From contig CAWEHU010000012.1 in the NCBI GenBank assembly GCA_963808965.1, forward strand, positions 235,480 to 299,479: a stretch of 64,000 nucleotides of DNA, written 5' to 3'. The DNA is from CAWEHU01 sp963808965. Its GTDB lineage: Bacteria; Pseudomonadota; Alphaproteobacteria; Acetobacterales; Acetobacteraceae. The notes beneath the pieces are model-generated. The model made no database searches. It worked only from the letters and a program-made list of their open reading frames with translations, and was not told the DNA's origin. Shown one piece after another: positions 21,639 to 32,097 of the stretch (position 1 is the first letter of the stretch; each line of letters starts with the position of its first letter). The translations under genes were made by a program, and so were the position numbers.

Positions 21639-23700
21639 ATGGCGAAAGTCACCGTCGACGGCATTCAGGTCGAGGTCCCGAACGGCTCGACCGTGTTGCA
21701 GGCCTGCGAACTGGCAGGACGCGAGATCCCGCGCTTCTGCTATCACGAGCGGCTGTCGATCGCGGGCAACTGCCGCATGTGTCTTGTCGAGGTCGAAAAG
21801 GCGCCGAAGCCGATCGCTTCCTGCGCTTACCCGGTCGCGGACGGCATGGTGGTCAAGACCGACACGCCGATGGTGCGCAACGGACGGCGCGGCGTGATGG
21901 AGTTCCTGCTTATCAACCACCCGCTGGACTGTCCGATCTGCGACCAGGGCGGCGAGTGCGACCTGCAAGATCAGGCACTCGGCTACGGCATGGATCACTC
22001 GCGCTATCAGGAAAACAAGCGTGCGGTGAAAGACAAGTATCTCGGTCCGCTGGTGAAGACCGTGATGACGCGCTGTATCCATTGCACGCGCTGCATTCGC
22101 TTCGCGACCGAGATCGCCGGCGTGCCCGACCTCGGCGCCACCTCGCGCGGCGAGAGCATGGAGGTGGGCACCTATGTCGAGAAGGCGCTCGGCTCGGAGC
22201 TGTCCGGCAACTTGATCGACATTTGCCCGGTGGGCGCGCTGACCTCGAAGCCTTACGCGTTCGTGGCGCGGCCCTGGGAATTGAAGAAGACCGACAGCGT
22301 CGATGTGCTGGACGCGGTTGGAACCAACATCCGCATCGACTCGCGAGGACCGGAGGTGATGCGCATCCTGCCGCGCATCAACGAGCAGGTGAACGAGGAG
22401 TGGATGGCGGACAAGTCGCGCTTCGCGATCGACGGATTGAAGCGGCGGCGGCTGGACCGGCCTTGGGTGCGGCGCGACGGCAAGCTCGTCCCCGCGACAT
22501 GGCCGGAAGCGTTCGCGGCGATCGCGGAACGGTTGCGCGGCTTGGCGGGCGAGCGCATCGGCGCGGTGGCGGGTGATCTCTGCGATGCGGAGAGCATGGT
22601 CGCGCTCAAGGATTCTGATGCTCGCGCTCAACTCCCCGAACCTCGACTGCCGGCAGGACGGGGCGAAGCTGGACGGGGCGCGGCGGGATTTCTACTGCTT
22701 CAATAGCGGCATCGCGGGAATCGAGCAGGCCGATGCCGTGCTGATCGTCGGCAGCAATCCGCGTCGTGAGGCGCCGATCGTCAACGCCCGGATTCGCAAG
22801 CATTGGCTCCACAGCAACATTCCGGTCGGCGTAATCGGCCCCGCGGCTGAGCTTACCTATCGGGCGGAAACGTTGAGCGACGGGCCGGGCGCGCTCGGCG
22901 CATTGCGGGACGGCTCGCACCCATTCGCGCAGGGGCTCGGGAAGGCGAAGAAGCCGATCGTGATTGTCGGCCAGGGCGCATTGGCGCGGCCCGATGGCTC
23001 TGCGGTGCTGGCGGCGTGCTGGGAACTCGCGGCGTCGATCGGCGCGTTGGCGGCCGACTGGCACGGCTTCAACGTGCTGCACACGGCGGCGGCGCGGGTT
23101 GGTGCGTTGGATCTCGGCTTCCTCCCCGGCCCAGGAGGAAAGGATCTCGCCGGAATGCTCGGCGGCGGGGTCGATCTGCTCTGGCTGCTCGGCGCGGATG
23201 AGTTCGACGCGACGCGGATCGGCGCGAACACTTTCGTCGTTTATCAGGGCCATCACGGCGATCGCGGCGCGGCCCGCGCCGACGTGATTCTGCCGGGTGC
23301 GGCCTATACCGAAAAGAACGGCACCTATGTGAACACGGAGGGGCGCGTGCAACGCGGCTTCCGCGCGGTGTATCCCCCGGGCGAGGCGCGGGAGGACTGG
23401 AAGATCCTGCGTGCGTTCAGCGAGCTGCTTGGGCGCAAGCTGGCTTACGACGATTTGGCGGGCGTGCGCCGGCGACTTGAGCAGGTGAACCCGGTGTTCG
23501 CCCGCATTGCTTCTCTACAGCCTGCCGGTGCAACGGATCGGACTGGCCCGGCTTCGGGGGCGGTTGGTTTGTCCTCGTCGCCTTTCGTGCCCGCGGTGGC
23601 GAATTACTATCAGACCGATCCGATCAGCCGCGCCAGCCCGACCATGGCGGAGTGCACGGCGACCTATGTCGGATCGCCCCTCGCTGTGGCGGCGGAGTGA
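21639..23700 (+). CDS. nuoG: NADH-quinone oxidoreductase subunit G (frameshifted near 22613)
   Basis: The corrected protein is 686 residues. The N-terminal part has the [2Fe-2S] site (CYHERLSIAGNCRMCLVEVE), the CDQGGECDLQDQ site and the [4Fe-4S] site CIHCTRCIRFATEIAG. The C-terminal part is the molybdopterin-oxidoreductase-like domain (ADVILPGAAYTEKNGTYVNTEGR). The frame breaks at GGATTCTGATG: removing one T (22613-22614) joins VALKD to LMLALNSPNLDCRQ without a gap. As the other 13 subunits are intact, an assembly error is likely. Confidence 0.95.
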
Positions 23701-23704
23701 GGCG

Positions 23705-24712
23705 ATGACCGGCTTCTTCGCGACCACCGGCGGGATCGTCATCCTGACCTTCATCGAGGCGCTGGCGCTACTGGTGCCGCTACTGATCTTCGTCGCCTAT
23801 CTCACTTATGCCGAGCGCAAGGTTCTGGGCGCGATGCAGGTGCGCAAAGGGCCAAATGTGGTCGGCCCGTTTGGGCTGCTGCAACCCTTCGCCGACGCGC
23901 TGAAGATGGTGATGAAGGAGACCATCATCCCGTCCGGGTCGAATCGCCTCCTGTTCCTGATGGCGCCGATGCTGACCTTCGGTCTGGCGATGATCGCCTG
24001 GGCGGTGATTCCGGTAAACGAGGGCTGGGCGATCGCCGACATCAATGTCGGCATACTCTATCTTTTCGCGATCAGTTCGCTCGGCGTGTACGGGATCATC
24101 ATCGCGGGCTGGGCCAGCAACTCCAAATACGCGTTTCTCGGGGCGCTGCGCAGCGCCGCGCAGATGGTCAGCTACGAAGTCTCCATCGGCTTCATCATGG
24201 TCTCCGTGCTGCTCTGCGTCGGGAGCCTCAACCTGACCGACATCGTGCTCGCGCAGTCGCGAATCTGGTTCGCCATCCCGCTGTTCCCGATGTTCGTGCT
24301 GTTCTTCATTTCGTCGCTGGCTGAGACCAACCGTTCCCCGTTCGACTTGCCGGAAGGCGAGAGCGAGATCGTCGCCGGGTTCTTCGTCGAGTACAGCGCG
24401 ATGGCTTTCGCGCTGTTCTTCCTCGGCGAGTACGCCAACATGATCCTGATGAGCGGGATGACCACGATCCTGTTTCTCGGGGGCTGGATGGGACCGTTCG
24501 GCATCCTTCCGGCCCTAGGGCCGCTCTGGTTTTTCCTGAAGGTCTGCTTCGTCCTATTCTTCTTCTTCTGGGCGCGCGCCACATTCCCGCGCTACCGCTA
24601 CGACCAGCTCATGCGCCTGGGCTGGAAGGTGTTCCTGCCTTTTTCCCTCATCTGGCTGGTGCTCACCGCTTCGGTCCTGGTTGCTTTCGGGTGGCTGCCA
24701 CATGGAGCATGA
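23705..24712 (+). CDS. nuoH: NADH-quinone oxidoreductase subunit H
   Basis: A 335-residue membrane subunit with about eight helices that joins the quinone site to the proton-pumping arm. Signatures are YAERKVLGAMQVRKGPNVVG after the first helix and SSLAETNRSPFDLPEGESE in the large loop. ATG 23705 follows the nuoG stop by 4 bp; longer readings lie inside nuoG. Confidence 0.98.
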   Translation: MTGFFATTGGIVILTFIEALALLVPLLIFVAYLTYAERKVLGAMQVRKGPNVVGPFGLLQPFADALKMVMKETIIPSGSNRLLFLMAPMLTFGLAMIAWAVIPVNEGWAIADINVGILYLFAISSLGVYGIIIAGWASNSKYAFLGALRSAAQMVSYEVSIGFIMVSVLLCVGSLNLTDIVLAQSRIWFAIPLFPMFVLFFISSLAETNRSPFDLPEGESEIVAGFFVEYSAMAFALFFLGEYANMILMSGMTTILFLGGWMGPFGILPALGPLWFFLKVCFVLFFFFWARATFPRYRYDQLMRLGWKVFLPFSLIWLVLTASVLVAFGWLPHGA

Positions 24713-24752
24713 GATCGCAGCAGCAGGCCGGACCTGCGAAGGAGCCTGATTG

Positions 24753-25241
24753 ATGACGTTCCTCGACCGCACGGCACGAAGTCTGCTGCTCAAGGACATC
24801 CTCATCGGGATGGCGACGACCCTGCGTTACTTCTTCAAGCCGAAGGTGACGATCAACTATCCGTACGAGAAGGGTCCTCTCAGTCCTCGCTTCAAGGGAG
24901 AGCACGCGCTGCGCCGTTATCCGAACGGCGAGGAGCGCTGCATCGCCTGCAAACTGTGCGAGGCGATCTGCCCGGCGCAGGCCATCACCATCGAGGCCGA
25001 GCCGCGCGACGACGGCTCGCGAAGGACCACGCGCTATGACATCGACATGACCAAGTGCATCTATTGCGGGCTGTGCGAGGAAGCCTGCCCGGTGGATGCT
25101 ATCGTCGAGGGGCCGAATTTCGAGTTCTCGACCGAGACGCGCGAGGAGTTGCTCTACAACAAGGAGAAGCTGCTGGCGAACGGCGATCGTTGGGAAGCGG
25201 AGCTCGCCCGCCGCCTGGAGTTGGACGCCCCGTATCGGTGA
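24753..25241 (+). CDS. nuoI: NADH-quinone oxidoreductase subunit I
   Basis: A 162-residue ferredoxin-like subunit with two [4Fe-4S] clusters (N6a, N6b). The cluster motifs are CIACKLCEAICP and CIYCGLCEEACP, each of CxxCxxCxxxCP form. The N-terminal helix (LLKDILIGMATTLRYFF) anchors it to the membrane arm. ATG 24753 is used; a TTG one codon earlier is also possible. Confidence 0.98.
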   Translation: MTFLDRTARSLLLKDILIGMATTLRYFFKPKVTINYPYEKGPLSPRFKGEHALRRYPNGEERCIACKLCEAICPAQAITIEAEPRDDGSRRTTRYDIDMTKCIYCGLCEEACPVDAIVEGPNFEFSTETREELLYNKEKLLANGDRWEAELARRLELDAPYR

Positions 25242-25314
25242 AGAACGGGCCGGCGTTCGCCGAGCCCTTCGGGACTGCGTGCATGAGTGATTGGAAAAAG
25301 GGCGAGGGCTGCCG

Positions 25315-26037
25315 ATGATCGCGACCGTCGCATTCTACGTCTTCTCCGTGATCCTGCTGGTCTCGGCGGCCATGGTGGTCAGCTCGCGCAACCCCGTGCA
25401 TTCCGTGCTGTTTCTCATCCTCGCCTTCTTCAACGCCGCCGCACTGTTCCTGATCGCCGAGGCCGAGTTCCTGGCGATGATCCTGGTCATCGTCTACGTT
25501 GGGGCGGTCGCGGTCTTGTTCCTGTTCGTGGTGATGATGCTCGACGTGAACTTCGCCGAGCTGCGCAGCGGCTTTCAGCGGTATCTCCCGGTCGGGGCCA
25601 CGGTCGGTGTGATCCTGTTCGTCGAATTGGTGCTGGTGCTGGGCGGCTGGAGAATCGCGCCCGATGCGATCACCTTGCGCTTCGCCCCCTCGCCGTCGAA
25701 CATCAGCAACACCGCGGCGCTCGGCCGGATCATCTACACCGATTATGTGCTGCTGTTCCAAACCGCCGGCCTCATCCTGCTGGTCGCGATGATCGGCGCC
25801 ATCGTGCTGACTCTGCGCGATCGCAAGACGTCCCGCCACCAGAGTATCCGCGTACAGACCTCGCGCACGGTCGGGGAGACGGTCGAGCTCGTGCATATGT
25901 CGATCGGCGTCGGCGTGAAGGAAAAGGGCATCTACCGCCCGAAGGTCGCGGAGCCCCCCGAGTTGCAGACCGACGAGCCGCTCATGGTGCATGGGGGTGG
26001 GCACGGTCAGGGGAATCACGCTCCGGAGGTACGCTGA
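25315..26037 (+). CDS. nuoJ: NADH-quinone oxidoreductase subunit J
   Basis: A 240-residue membrane subunit with five hydrophobic segments. The family motif FLAMILVIVYVGAVAVLFLFVVMML is complete, including the pi-bulge region of helix 3. The long hydrophilic C-terminus (about residues 165-240) is typical of alphaproteobacterial NuoJ. ATG 25315 follows GCGAGGG. The stop TGA overlaps the ATG of nuoK by one base. Confidence 0.96.
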   Translation: MIATVAFYVFSVILLVSAAMVVSSRNPVHSVLFLILAFFNAAALFLIAEAEFLAMILVIVYVGAVAVLFLFVVMMLDVNFAELRSGFQRYLPVGATVGVILFVELVLVLGGWRIAPDAITLRFAPSPSNISNTAALGRIIYTDYVLLFQTAGLILLVAMIGAIVLTLRDRKTSRHQSIRVQTSRTVGETVELVHMSIGVGVKEKGIYRPKVAEPPELQTDEPLMVHGGGHGQGNHAPEVR

Positions 26038-26354
26038 TGACGGCGATGTCGGTCGGGCTCGGCCACTATCTCGTGGTAGCGGCCATCCTGCTGGTGCTGG
26101 GCGTATTCGGGATTTTCCTGAACCGCAAGAACGTCATCATCATCTTCATGTCGATCGAGCTGATCCTGCTCGCGGTCAACCTCAATCTGGTGGCGTTCTC
26201 GGCGGCGCTCGGTGATCTCGCGGGCCAGGTGTTCGCGTTGTTCGTGCTGACGGTGGCGGCCGCGGAAGCGGCGATCGGGCTGGCGATCCTGGTGGTCTAC
26301 TTCCGCAACCGAGGGACGATCCAGGTTGAAGACGTGAACCTGATGAGGGGCTGA
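26037..26354 (+). CDS. nuoK: NADH-quinone oxidoreductase subunit K
   Basis: A 105-residue MrpC-like subunit with three membrane helices. It carries the conserved acidic residues in SIELILLAVNLNLVAF and AAAEAAIGLAILVVYFRNRG. ATG 26037 sits 5 bp after GGAGGT, a strong Shine-Dalgarno; ATG 26046 would be three codons shorter. The stop overlaps the nuoL start by one base. Confidence 0.97.
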   Translation: MTAMSVGLGHYLVVAAILLVLGVFGIFLNRKNVIIIFMSIELILLAVNLNLVAFSAALGDLAGQVFALFVLTVAAAEAAIGLAILVVYFRNRGTIQVEDVNLMRG

Positions 26355-28282
26355 TGATTTACGCCATCGCCGTCTTCGCGCCGCTGGTCGGCGCCCTGAT
26401 CTCCGGCTTGCTCGGCAAGGCGATCGGCGACCGCGCCGCCGAGGGCGTGTCGATTCTCGTCATGGTCGTGGCCGCTTTCTGCGGCGTCAGCTCGTTCGTG
26501 CTTTATCTCTGGGGCGCTCCGGAAGGGGTGGTCTCGCTCGGGTCGTGGATCGAGGCCGGCCCATTCCACGTGGATTGGGCGCTGCGCTACGACACGCTCT
26601 CGGCGGTGATGGTGGGCATGGTGACGTTCGTCTCCTGCTTCATCCACATCTACAGCGTCGGCTACATGGCGCACGACGAGTACCCGCGCTACCGGTTCTT
26701 CAGCTATCTCAACCTCTTCACGTTCGCCATGCTGATGCTGGTGACAGCCGACAATCTGCTCCAGCTCTTCTTCGGCTGGGAGGGGGTCGGGCTCGCGAGC
26801 TATCTGCTGATCGGCTACTGGTACGACCGGCCGACCGCGTGCGCGGCGGCGATCAAGGCGATGATCGTCAACCGCATCGGCGACCTCGCTTTCGCGGTCG
26901 GCATCGCGCTCGTTTTCTTCAAATTCGGCTCCATCGAGTTCCCGACGATTTTCGGTGCGATCGCTCAGCACAACGCCGACACCTACGCGCTGTTCGGCAC
27001 GACGTGGCGCGCCTACGAGGTGATCGGCTTCTTGCTGTTCATCGGCGCGATGGGCAAGTCGGCACAGATCTTCCTGCACACCTGGTTGCCGGATGCCATG
27101 GAGGGCCCAACTCCCGTTTCCGCGCTGATCCACGCGGCGACAATGGTGACGGCGGGCGTATTCCTGATGTCGCGCATGTCGCCCATCATGAGCTACGCGC
27201 CGTATGCGCTCGGTTTCGTCACCATCATTGGCGGCACGACGTCTTTCTTCGCCGCGACCATCGGCTGCGCGCAGACCGACATCAAGCGTGTGATCGCCTA
27301 CTCCACCTGCTCGCAGCTCGGTTACATGTTTACCGCGGCCGGGGTGGCAGCCTATCAGGCCTCGATCTTCCACCTGTTCACCCATGCCTTCTTCAAGGCG
27401 CTGCTGTTCCTGACTGCGGGATCGGTGATCCATGCCGTGTCCGGCGAGCAGGACATGCGCAAGATGGGCGGGCTGTGGCGGCACATTCCCGTTACCTACA
27501 CGATGATGTGGATCGGCAGCCTCGCCTTGGCTGGCGTGTTCCCCTTTGCGGGCTATTTCTCCAAGGACGCGATTCTCGAGGCCGCCTACGCCTCCGGCAC
27601 CGGAACCGGCTATTACGGGTTCTGGTGCGGGCTGTTCGGGGCCTTCCTGACGGCATTCTATTCCTGGCGCCTCATCATCATGACCTTCCACGGCGCACCG
27701 CGCGCCGATCGTCATGTGATGGAGCATGTGCATGAGAGCCCGTTCGTGATGCTCGGGCCGCTCATCGTGCTGGCGATCGGCGCGACGGTGAACGGGTTTT
27801 CCTTCCGCACCCTGTTCATCGGCGACGAATGGCGGGAGTTCTGGCGCGAGTCCATCGTGATCACCGCCAACAACCACGTGTTGGAAGCCATGGAGCATCT
27901 GCCGGGCTGGGTCGGGCCGGCCCCGACCGTGATGGGACTTCTCGGGATCGCGACCGCGTATGCCGCGTACATGTTCCAACCCTGGATCCCGGCATGGTTC
28001 GCCCGCACGTTTCGGCCGCTTTATCTGCTCGCTTACAACAAGTGGTATTTCGACGAGATCTACGACGCGATCTTTGTCCGTCCTGCGTTCTGGCTGGCGC
28101 GCAATCTGTGGCGGGTCGGTGACGCGACGATCATCGACGGGATGCCGAACGGGATGGCGGCGCTCACGGCCAACTCCTCGCGGCAGGTGGTCAAGATCCA
28201 GACCGGCTCCATCGCCGTCTATGCCTTTGTCATGCTGATCGGGGTCGTGCTGCTGGTCGGCATTTTCATGTTGTTCCGGTGA
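26354..28282 (+). CDS. nuoL: NADH-quinone oxidoreductase subunit L
   Basis: A 642-residue antiporter-like proton-pumping subunit with about 16 helices. The Mrp-type core has FFGWEGVGLASYLLIGYWY (conserved Glu), KSAQIFLHTWLPDAMEGPTP (conserved Lys) and IGCAQTDIKRVIAYSTCSQLGYM. The C-terminal lateral helix and last anchor helix (YAFVMLIGVVLLVGIFMLF) are present, so the protein is full length. Confidence 0.98.
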   Translation: MIYAIAVFAPLVGALISGLLGKAIGDRAAEGVSILVMVVAAFCGVSSFVLYLWGAPEGVVSLGSWIEAGPFHVDWALRYDTLSAVMVGMVTFVSCFIHIYSVGYMAHDEYPRYRFFSYLNLFTFAMLMLVTADNLLQLFFGWEGVGLASYLLIGYWYDRPTACAAAIKAMIVNRIGDLAFAVGIALVFFKFGSIEFPTIFGAIAQHNADTYALFGTTWRAYEVIGFLLFIGAMGKSAQIFLHTWLPDAMEGPTPVSALIHAATMVTAGVFLMSRMSPIMSYAPYALGFVTIIGGTTSFFAATIGCAQTDIKRVIAYSTCSQLGYMFTAAGVAAYQASIFHLFTHAFFKALLFLTAGSVIHAVSGEQDMRKMGGLWRHIPVTYTMMWIGSLALAGVFPFAGYFSKDAILEAAYASGTGTGYYGFWCGLFGAFLTAFYSWRLIIMTFHGAPRADRHVMEHVHESPFVMLGPLIVLAIGATVNGFSFRTLFIGDEWREFWRESIVITANNHVLEAMEHLPGWVGPAPTVMGLLGIATAYAAYMFQPWIPAWFARTFRPLYLLAYNKWYFDEIYDAIFVRPAFWLARNLWRVGDATIIDGMPNGMAALTANSSRQVVKIQTGSIAVYAFVMLIGVVLLVGIFMLFR

Positions 28283-28286
28283 TCCG

Positions 28287-29810
28287 ATGAACGCCGCGGG
28301 TTTTCCCATCCTCTCGCTCATCACCTGGTTGCCGCTGGTCGGTTGCGTGGTGATCATGGCGGTTCGTGGTGACGAGGAGACCGTCGCCTCCAACGCGCGC
28401 TGGACCGCGCTTTGGACCAGCCTGATCGTGTTCGCGCTCTCGCTCATTCTGTGGGTGCGGTTCGATCGCGGCGAGCCGGGGTTCCAGTTCGTCGAAAGCG
28501 TGCCTTGGCTCGCCGAGTACAATGTCGGGTACAAGATGGGCGTGGACGGCATCAGCGTGCTGTTCGTGCTGCTCTCTACCTTGCTCACCCCGATCTGCGT
28601 GCTCAGCGCCTGGGAGGTCATTCGCACCGGCGTGCGCGAGTTCATGCTCTGCTTCCTGGTCATGGAGACCATGATGGTGGGCATGTTCTGCGCGCTGGAC
28701 TTCGTGGTCTTTTACATGTTTTTCGAGGGCGTGCTGATTCCGATGTTCCTGATCATCGGGATCTGGGGCGGACCGCGCCGCGTGTATTCGGCGGTGAAGT
28801 TCTTTCTCTACACACTCACCGGATCGGTGCTGATGCTGCTCGCCCTCCTGGCCATGTGGTTCCAGGCCGGCACGACCGACATTCCGACGCTTCTGCAGAC
28901 GCAGTTTCCGGCGGACATGCAGAAGTGGCTGTTCCTGGCCTTTCTCGCCTCTTTCGCGGTCAAGGTGCCGATGTGGCCGGTGCACACGTGGCTGCCCGAC
29001 GCGCATGTGGAGGCGCCCACCGCCGGCTCGGTTATCCTGGCGGCCGTGCTGCTGAAGATGGGCGGCTACGGGTTCATCCGCTTCTCGATTCCCATGCTGC
29101 CGGATGCGAGTGCTTATTTCGCGCCGCTGATCTTCACGCTTTCTGTGGTCGCCGTGATCTACACCTCGCTGGTTGCGCTAGCACAGGAGGACATGAAGAA
29201 GCTGATCGCCTACTCCTCGGTCGCGCATATGGGGGTGGTGACGATTGGTCTGTTCACGTTCAATGTGCAGGGTGTGCACGGTGCGCTGTTCCAGATGCTG
29301 TCGCACGGCATTGTGTCGGGCGCGTTGTTTCTTATCGTGGGCGTGATCTATGACCGCCTGCACACGCGCGACATCGACCGCTATGGTGGCCTCGCCGACC
29401 GGATGCCAGCCTACGCCACCGTTTTCATGGTCTTCACGATGGCCAGCATCGGCCTGCCTGGAACTTCCGGCTTCGTCGGAGAATTCTTGGTGATCGTCGG
29501 ATCCCTGAAGGTGAACTTCTGGCTATCGCTGCTGGGCGCGACGGGCATGATCCTGGGAGCCGGGTATATGCTCTACCTTTATCGCCGCGTGATTTTTGGC
29601 CGGCTTACGAAGGACGATCTGAAGCATATCCTCGACCTCTCGCCTCGCGAACTGGCGGTGTTCGCCCCGCTTGTCGTCCTCACCTTGTGGATGGGGGTCA
29701 ATCCGTCGAGCTTCACCCATTTCTTCGATGCCAGCGTGAACGCGATGATCGAACACCACACGGCCGCGCTCGCCTCGTCGGTCAAGCTCGCCGCGGTTGG
29801 TGCACCATGA
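28287..29810 (+). CDS. nuoM: NADH-quinone oxidoreductase subunit M
   Basis: A 507-residue antiporter-like subunit with about 14 helices. It shows FYMFFEGVLIPMFLIIGIWG (conserved Glu), KVPMWPVHTWLPDAHVEAPT (conserved Lys and the HTWLPDAH signature) and AQEDMKKLIAYSSVAHMG. Its length is normal. The stop overlaps the first ATG of nuoN. Confidence 0.98.
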   Translation: MNAAGFPILSLITWLPLVGCVVIMAVRGDEETVASNARWTALWTSLIVFALSLILWVRFDRGEPGFQFVESVPWLAEYNVGYKMGVDGISVLFVLLSTLLTPICVLSAWEVIRTGVREFMLCFLVMETMMVGMFCALDFVVFYMFFEGVLIPMFLIIGIWGGPRRVYSAVKFFLYTLTGSVLMLLALLAMWFQAGTTDIPTLLQTQFPADMQKWLFLAFLASFAVKVPMWPVHTWLPDAHVEAPTAGSVILAAVLLKMGGYGFIRFSIPMLPDASAYFAPLIFTLSVVAVIYTSLVALAQEDMKKLIAYSSVAHMGVVTIGLFTFNVQGVHGALFQMLSHGIVSGALFLIVGVIYDRLHTRDIDRYGGLADRMPAYATVFMVFTMASIGLPGTSGFVGEFLVIVGSLKVNFWLSLLGATGMILGAGYMLYLYRRVIFGRLTKDDLKHILDLSPRELAVFAPLVVLTLWMGVNPSSFTHFFDASVNAMIEHHTAALASSVKLAAVGAP

Positions 29811-31231
29811 TGAATTGGCAGCTGGCAAGCCCGGAGATCGTCCTCTCGATCATAGGCATGGGCATCCTCGTTCTCGGCGTCCTCCGAGGCCGCGAGAGCT
29901 CGTTCATTTGCAGCATGGCGACCTTGGGCGCCTTCCTGGTCGCCGCGTTAATCGTGATCTCCCAGGGTGCCGGGCTTGGCTACAACGGCCTGTTCGTGGT
30001 GGATCCGTTCAGCTCGTTTCTCAAGTTGACGATCTTGGCCGGAGCCGCCATCGCTCTCGTGCTGGCCCTCGACTACAACGAGAAGGAGCGTATTCAGCGT
30101 TTCGAGTTCCCGGTGCTGTTGCTGTTTTCCGTCATCGGCATGATGGTGATGGTCTCGGCCAGCAATCTCATGACCCTGTATCTGGGGCTCGAGTTGCAGT
30201 CTCTGGCGCTGTACGTGCTTGCCGCCTTCGCGCGTGACGATGCGCGTTCATCGGAGGCGGGACTCAAGTATTTCGTGCTGAGCGCCCTCGCCTCCGGATT
30301 GCTGCTTTACGGCATCTCGCTCTGCTACGGCTTCTCGGGCACGATGAATTTCGCGGATTTGGTCCGCGCCGCGTCAAACCCGGCCGGAGTATCGCCGGGA
30401 CTGATCGTCGGGATAGTGTTCCTTCTGGTCGGGCTCGCCTTCAAGATCTCGGCCGTGCCGTTCCATATGTGGACGCCCGACGTTTACGAGGGTGCGCCGA
30501 CGCCGGTGACGGTGTTTTTCGCTACCTCGCCTAAGGTGGCGGCAATCGGCCTCCTGGTGCGGGTGATGGTGGTGCCGTTCGGCCATTTGCTGGTGCAATG
30601 GCAGGATCTCATCATACTGGTTTCGATCGCCTCGATGATTCTGGGGGCGCTGGCCGCGATCGGCCAGAGCAATATCAAGCGGCTGATGGCTTATTCCTCG
30701 ATCGGGCACATGGGTTATGCGCTGATCGGTCTGGCCGCCGGTACGCTCGAAGGTGTGCGGGGCGTGCTTGTCTACATGGTGGTCTACGTTTTCATGACCT
30801 CAGCGGCCTTCGCCGGCATCACCGCAATGCGCCGGCACGGCCGCGTGGTCGAGCGGATCGACGACCTGGCCGGACTTGGCCGCAATGATCCGATGCTCGC
30901 TCTAGTGCTGGCGATCTCCATGTTCAGCCTAGCCGGCATCCCGTTGCTCTCGGGCTTCTTCGCCAAGCTGTACATCTTCCTTGCCGCCGTCCGGACCGGG
31001 CTATGGGCGTTGGCGATCATCGGCGTGCTCACGAGCGTCGCCGGCGCCTTCTACTACATTCGGGTCGTGAAGGTGATGTATTTCGACAGGCCGGCCGAGC
31101 CGTTCGATGCGCGCGCGCCTTCGCTCTCCTTCGTCGCGGCGGTAACAGGGCTGTTCACCACCTTTTTCTTTATTTTTCCCGGTCCCATCATAGGCGCGGC
31201 CCAAGCCGCCGCGAAGGCTCTTTTCGGATGA
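29807..31231 (+). CDS. nuoN: NADH-quinone oxidoreductase subunit N
   Basis: A 474-residue antiporter-like subunit, the last of the operon. Motifs are TLYLGLELQSLALYVLAAF (conserved Glu), KISAVPFHMWTPDVYEGAPT (conserved Lys) and QSNIKRLMAYSSIGHMGYAL. Two consecutive ATGs (29807, 29810) could serve as start. In most Alphaproteobacteria birA follows; here coaX starts 35 bp after the stop. Confidence 0.98.
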   Translation: MMNWQLASPEIVLSIIGMGILVLGVLRGRESSFICSMATLGAFLVAALIVISQGAGLGYNGLFVVDPFSSFLKLTILAGAAIALVLALDYNEKERIQRFEFPVLLLFSVIGMMVMVSASNLMTLYLGLELQSLALYVLAAFARDDARSSEAGLKYFVLSALASGLLLYGISLCYGFSGTMNFADLVRAASNPAGVSPGLIVGIVFLLVGLAFKISAVPFHMWTPDVYEGAPTPVTVFFATSPKVAAIGLLVRVMVVPFGHLLVQWQDLIILVSIASMILGALAAIGQSNIKRLMAYSSIGHMGYALIGLAAGTLEGVRGVLVYMVVYVFMTSAAFAGITAMRRHGRVVERIDDLAGLGRNDPMLALVLAISMFSLAGIPLLSGFFAKLYIFLAAVRTGLWALAIIGVLTSVAGAFYYIRVVKVMYFDRPAEPFDARAPSLSFVAAVTGLFTTFFFIFPGPIIGAAQAAAKALFG

Positions 31232-31266
31232 TGCGGCTGCCCGGCTCCGGGGTGGAGGGCTGAGCG

Positions 31267-32075
31267 GTGCTCCTGGTCGTCGATGCTGGCAACACGAACG
31301 TGGTGTTCGCCGTACACGACCGGACGGGTTGGAGGGGGATCTGGCGGATCGCGACCGACCCGCAGCGCACATCGGACGAATACGCGGTCTGGCTGCTTTC
31401 TCTTTTAGGTCACGCCGCGCTGAAGCGCGAGAGCATCCGGCGCGCCGTGATCGGCACCGTGGTTCCGGCGGCGCTGTATCATCTGCGCCGTCTTTGTCGG
31501 GACTGGTTCGATACGGAACCGCTGGTCGCGCGCGCCGCGCTCGAGTGGGGCTTCGCCATCCGGGTGGACCGGCCGGACGAGGTGGGAGCGGACCGGCTGC
31601 TGAATGCGCTCGCGGCTCATCGAGAGGTTCGGCGGTCCGCTCGTCGTTGTCGATTTCGGTACCGCGACCACCTTCGACGTGGTGGATCACGACGGCAGGC
31701 TATCTCGGCGGCGTGATCGCGCCTGGCATCAATCTGTCGATCGAGGCGCTGCACCAGGCGGCTGCCCGGTTACCGCGCATCGGCATCGGACGGCCCCAAT
31801 CGGTGATTGGGCGATCGACGGTGCCCGCCATGCAGTCTGGGGTGTTTTGGGGCTACGTGGGGCTGGTCGAGGGTTTGGTTGCGCGCATCGGCAACGAGTA
31901 CGGTGAGAAGCTCCGGGTTGTGGCGACCGGTGGGCTTGCCCCGCTTTTCGCCGAAGGAACCACCATGATCGACCAGATTGAACCCGATCTGACGCTTGAC
32001 GGCTTGCGCATGCTGGCGGAGCGCAATCCCTCCCCGAAATTGTCTCGCAAGATACGTCTGTTCGAAAGCGATTGA
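31267..32075 (+). CDS. coaX: type III pantothenate kinase (two frameshifts, near 31626 and 31697)
   Basis: The corrected reading is 268 residues, normal for CoaX, which phosphorylates pantothenate in the first step of coenzyme A synthesis. The N-terminal phosphate motif DAGNTNVVFAV, the middle motif VVVDFGTATTFDVVD and GGVIAPGINLSIEAL are all present, but they lie in three different frames. Removing one G at 31626-31627 and the A at 31697 joins them (AAHREFGGPLVVVDF and VDHDGGYLGGVIAPG). The start is GTG 31267. Two breaks in 70 bp suggest either sequence error or a true pseudogene; CoaX is essential unless another kinase exists. Confidence 0.88.
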
Positions 32076-32097
32076 GGGCGACCGCGAAAGAGAGTTG

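Noticed and set aside
26297..28684. A 795-codon open frame on the minus strand opposite nuoK, nuoL and nuoM
   Set aside because: It is a shadow of the nuo genes: its composition is His/Arg/Asp-rich as expected for the antisense of membrane proteins, and the plus-strand products are unmistakable complex I subunits.
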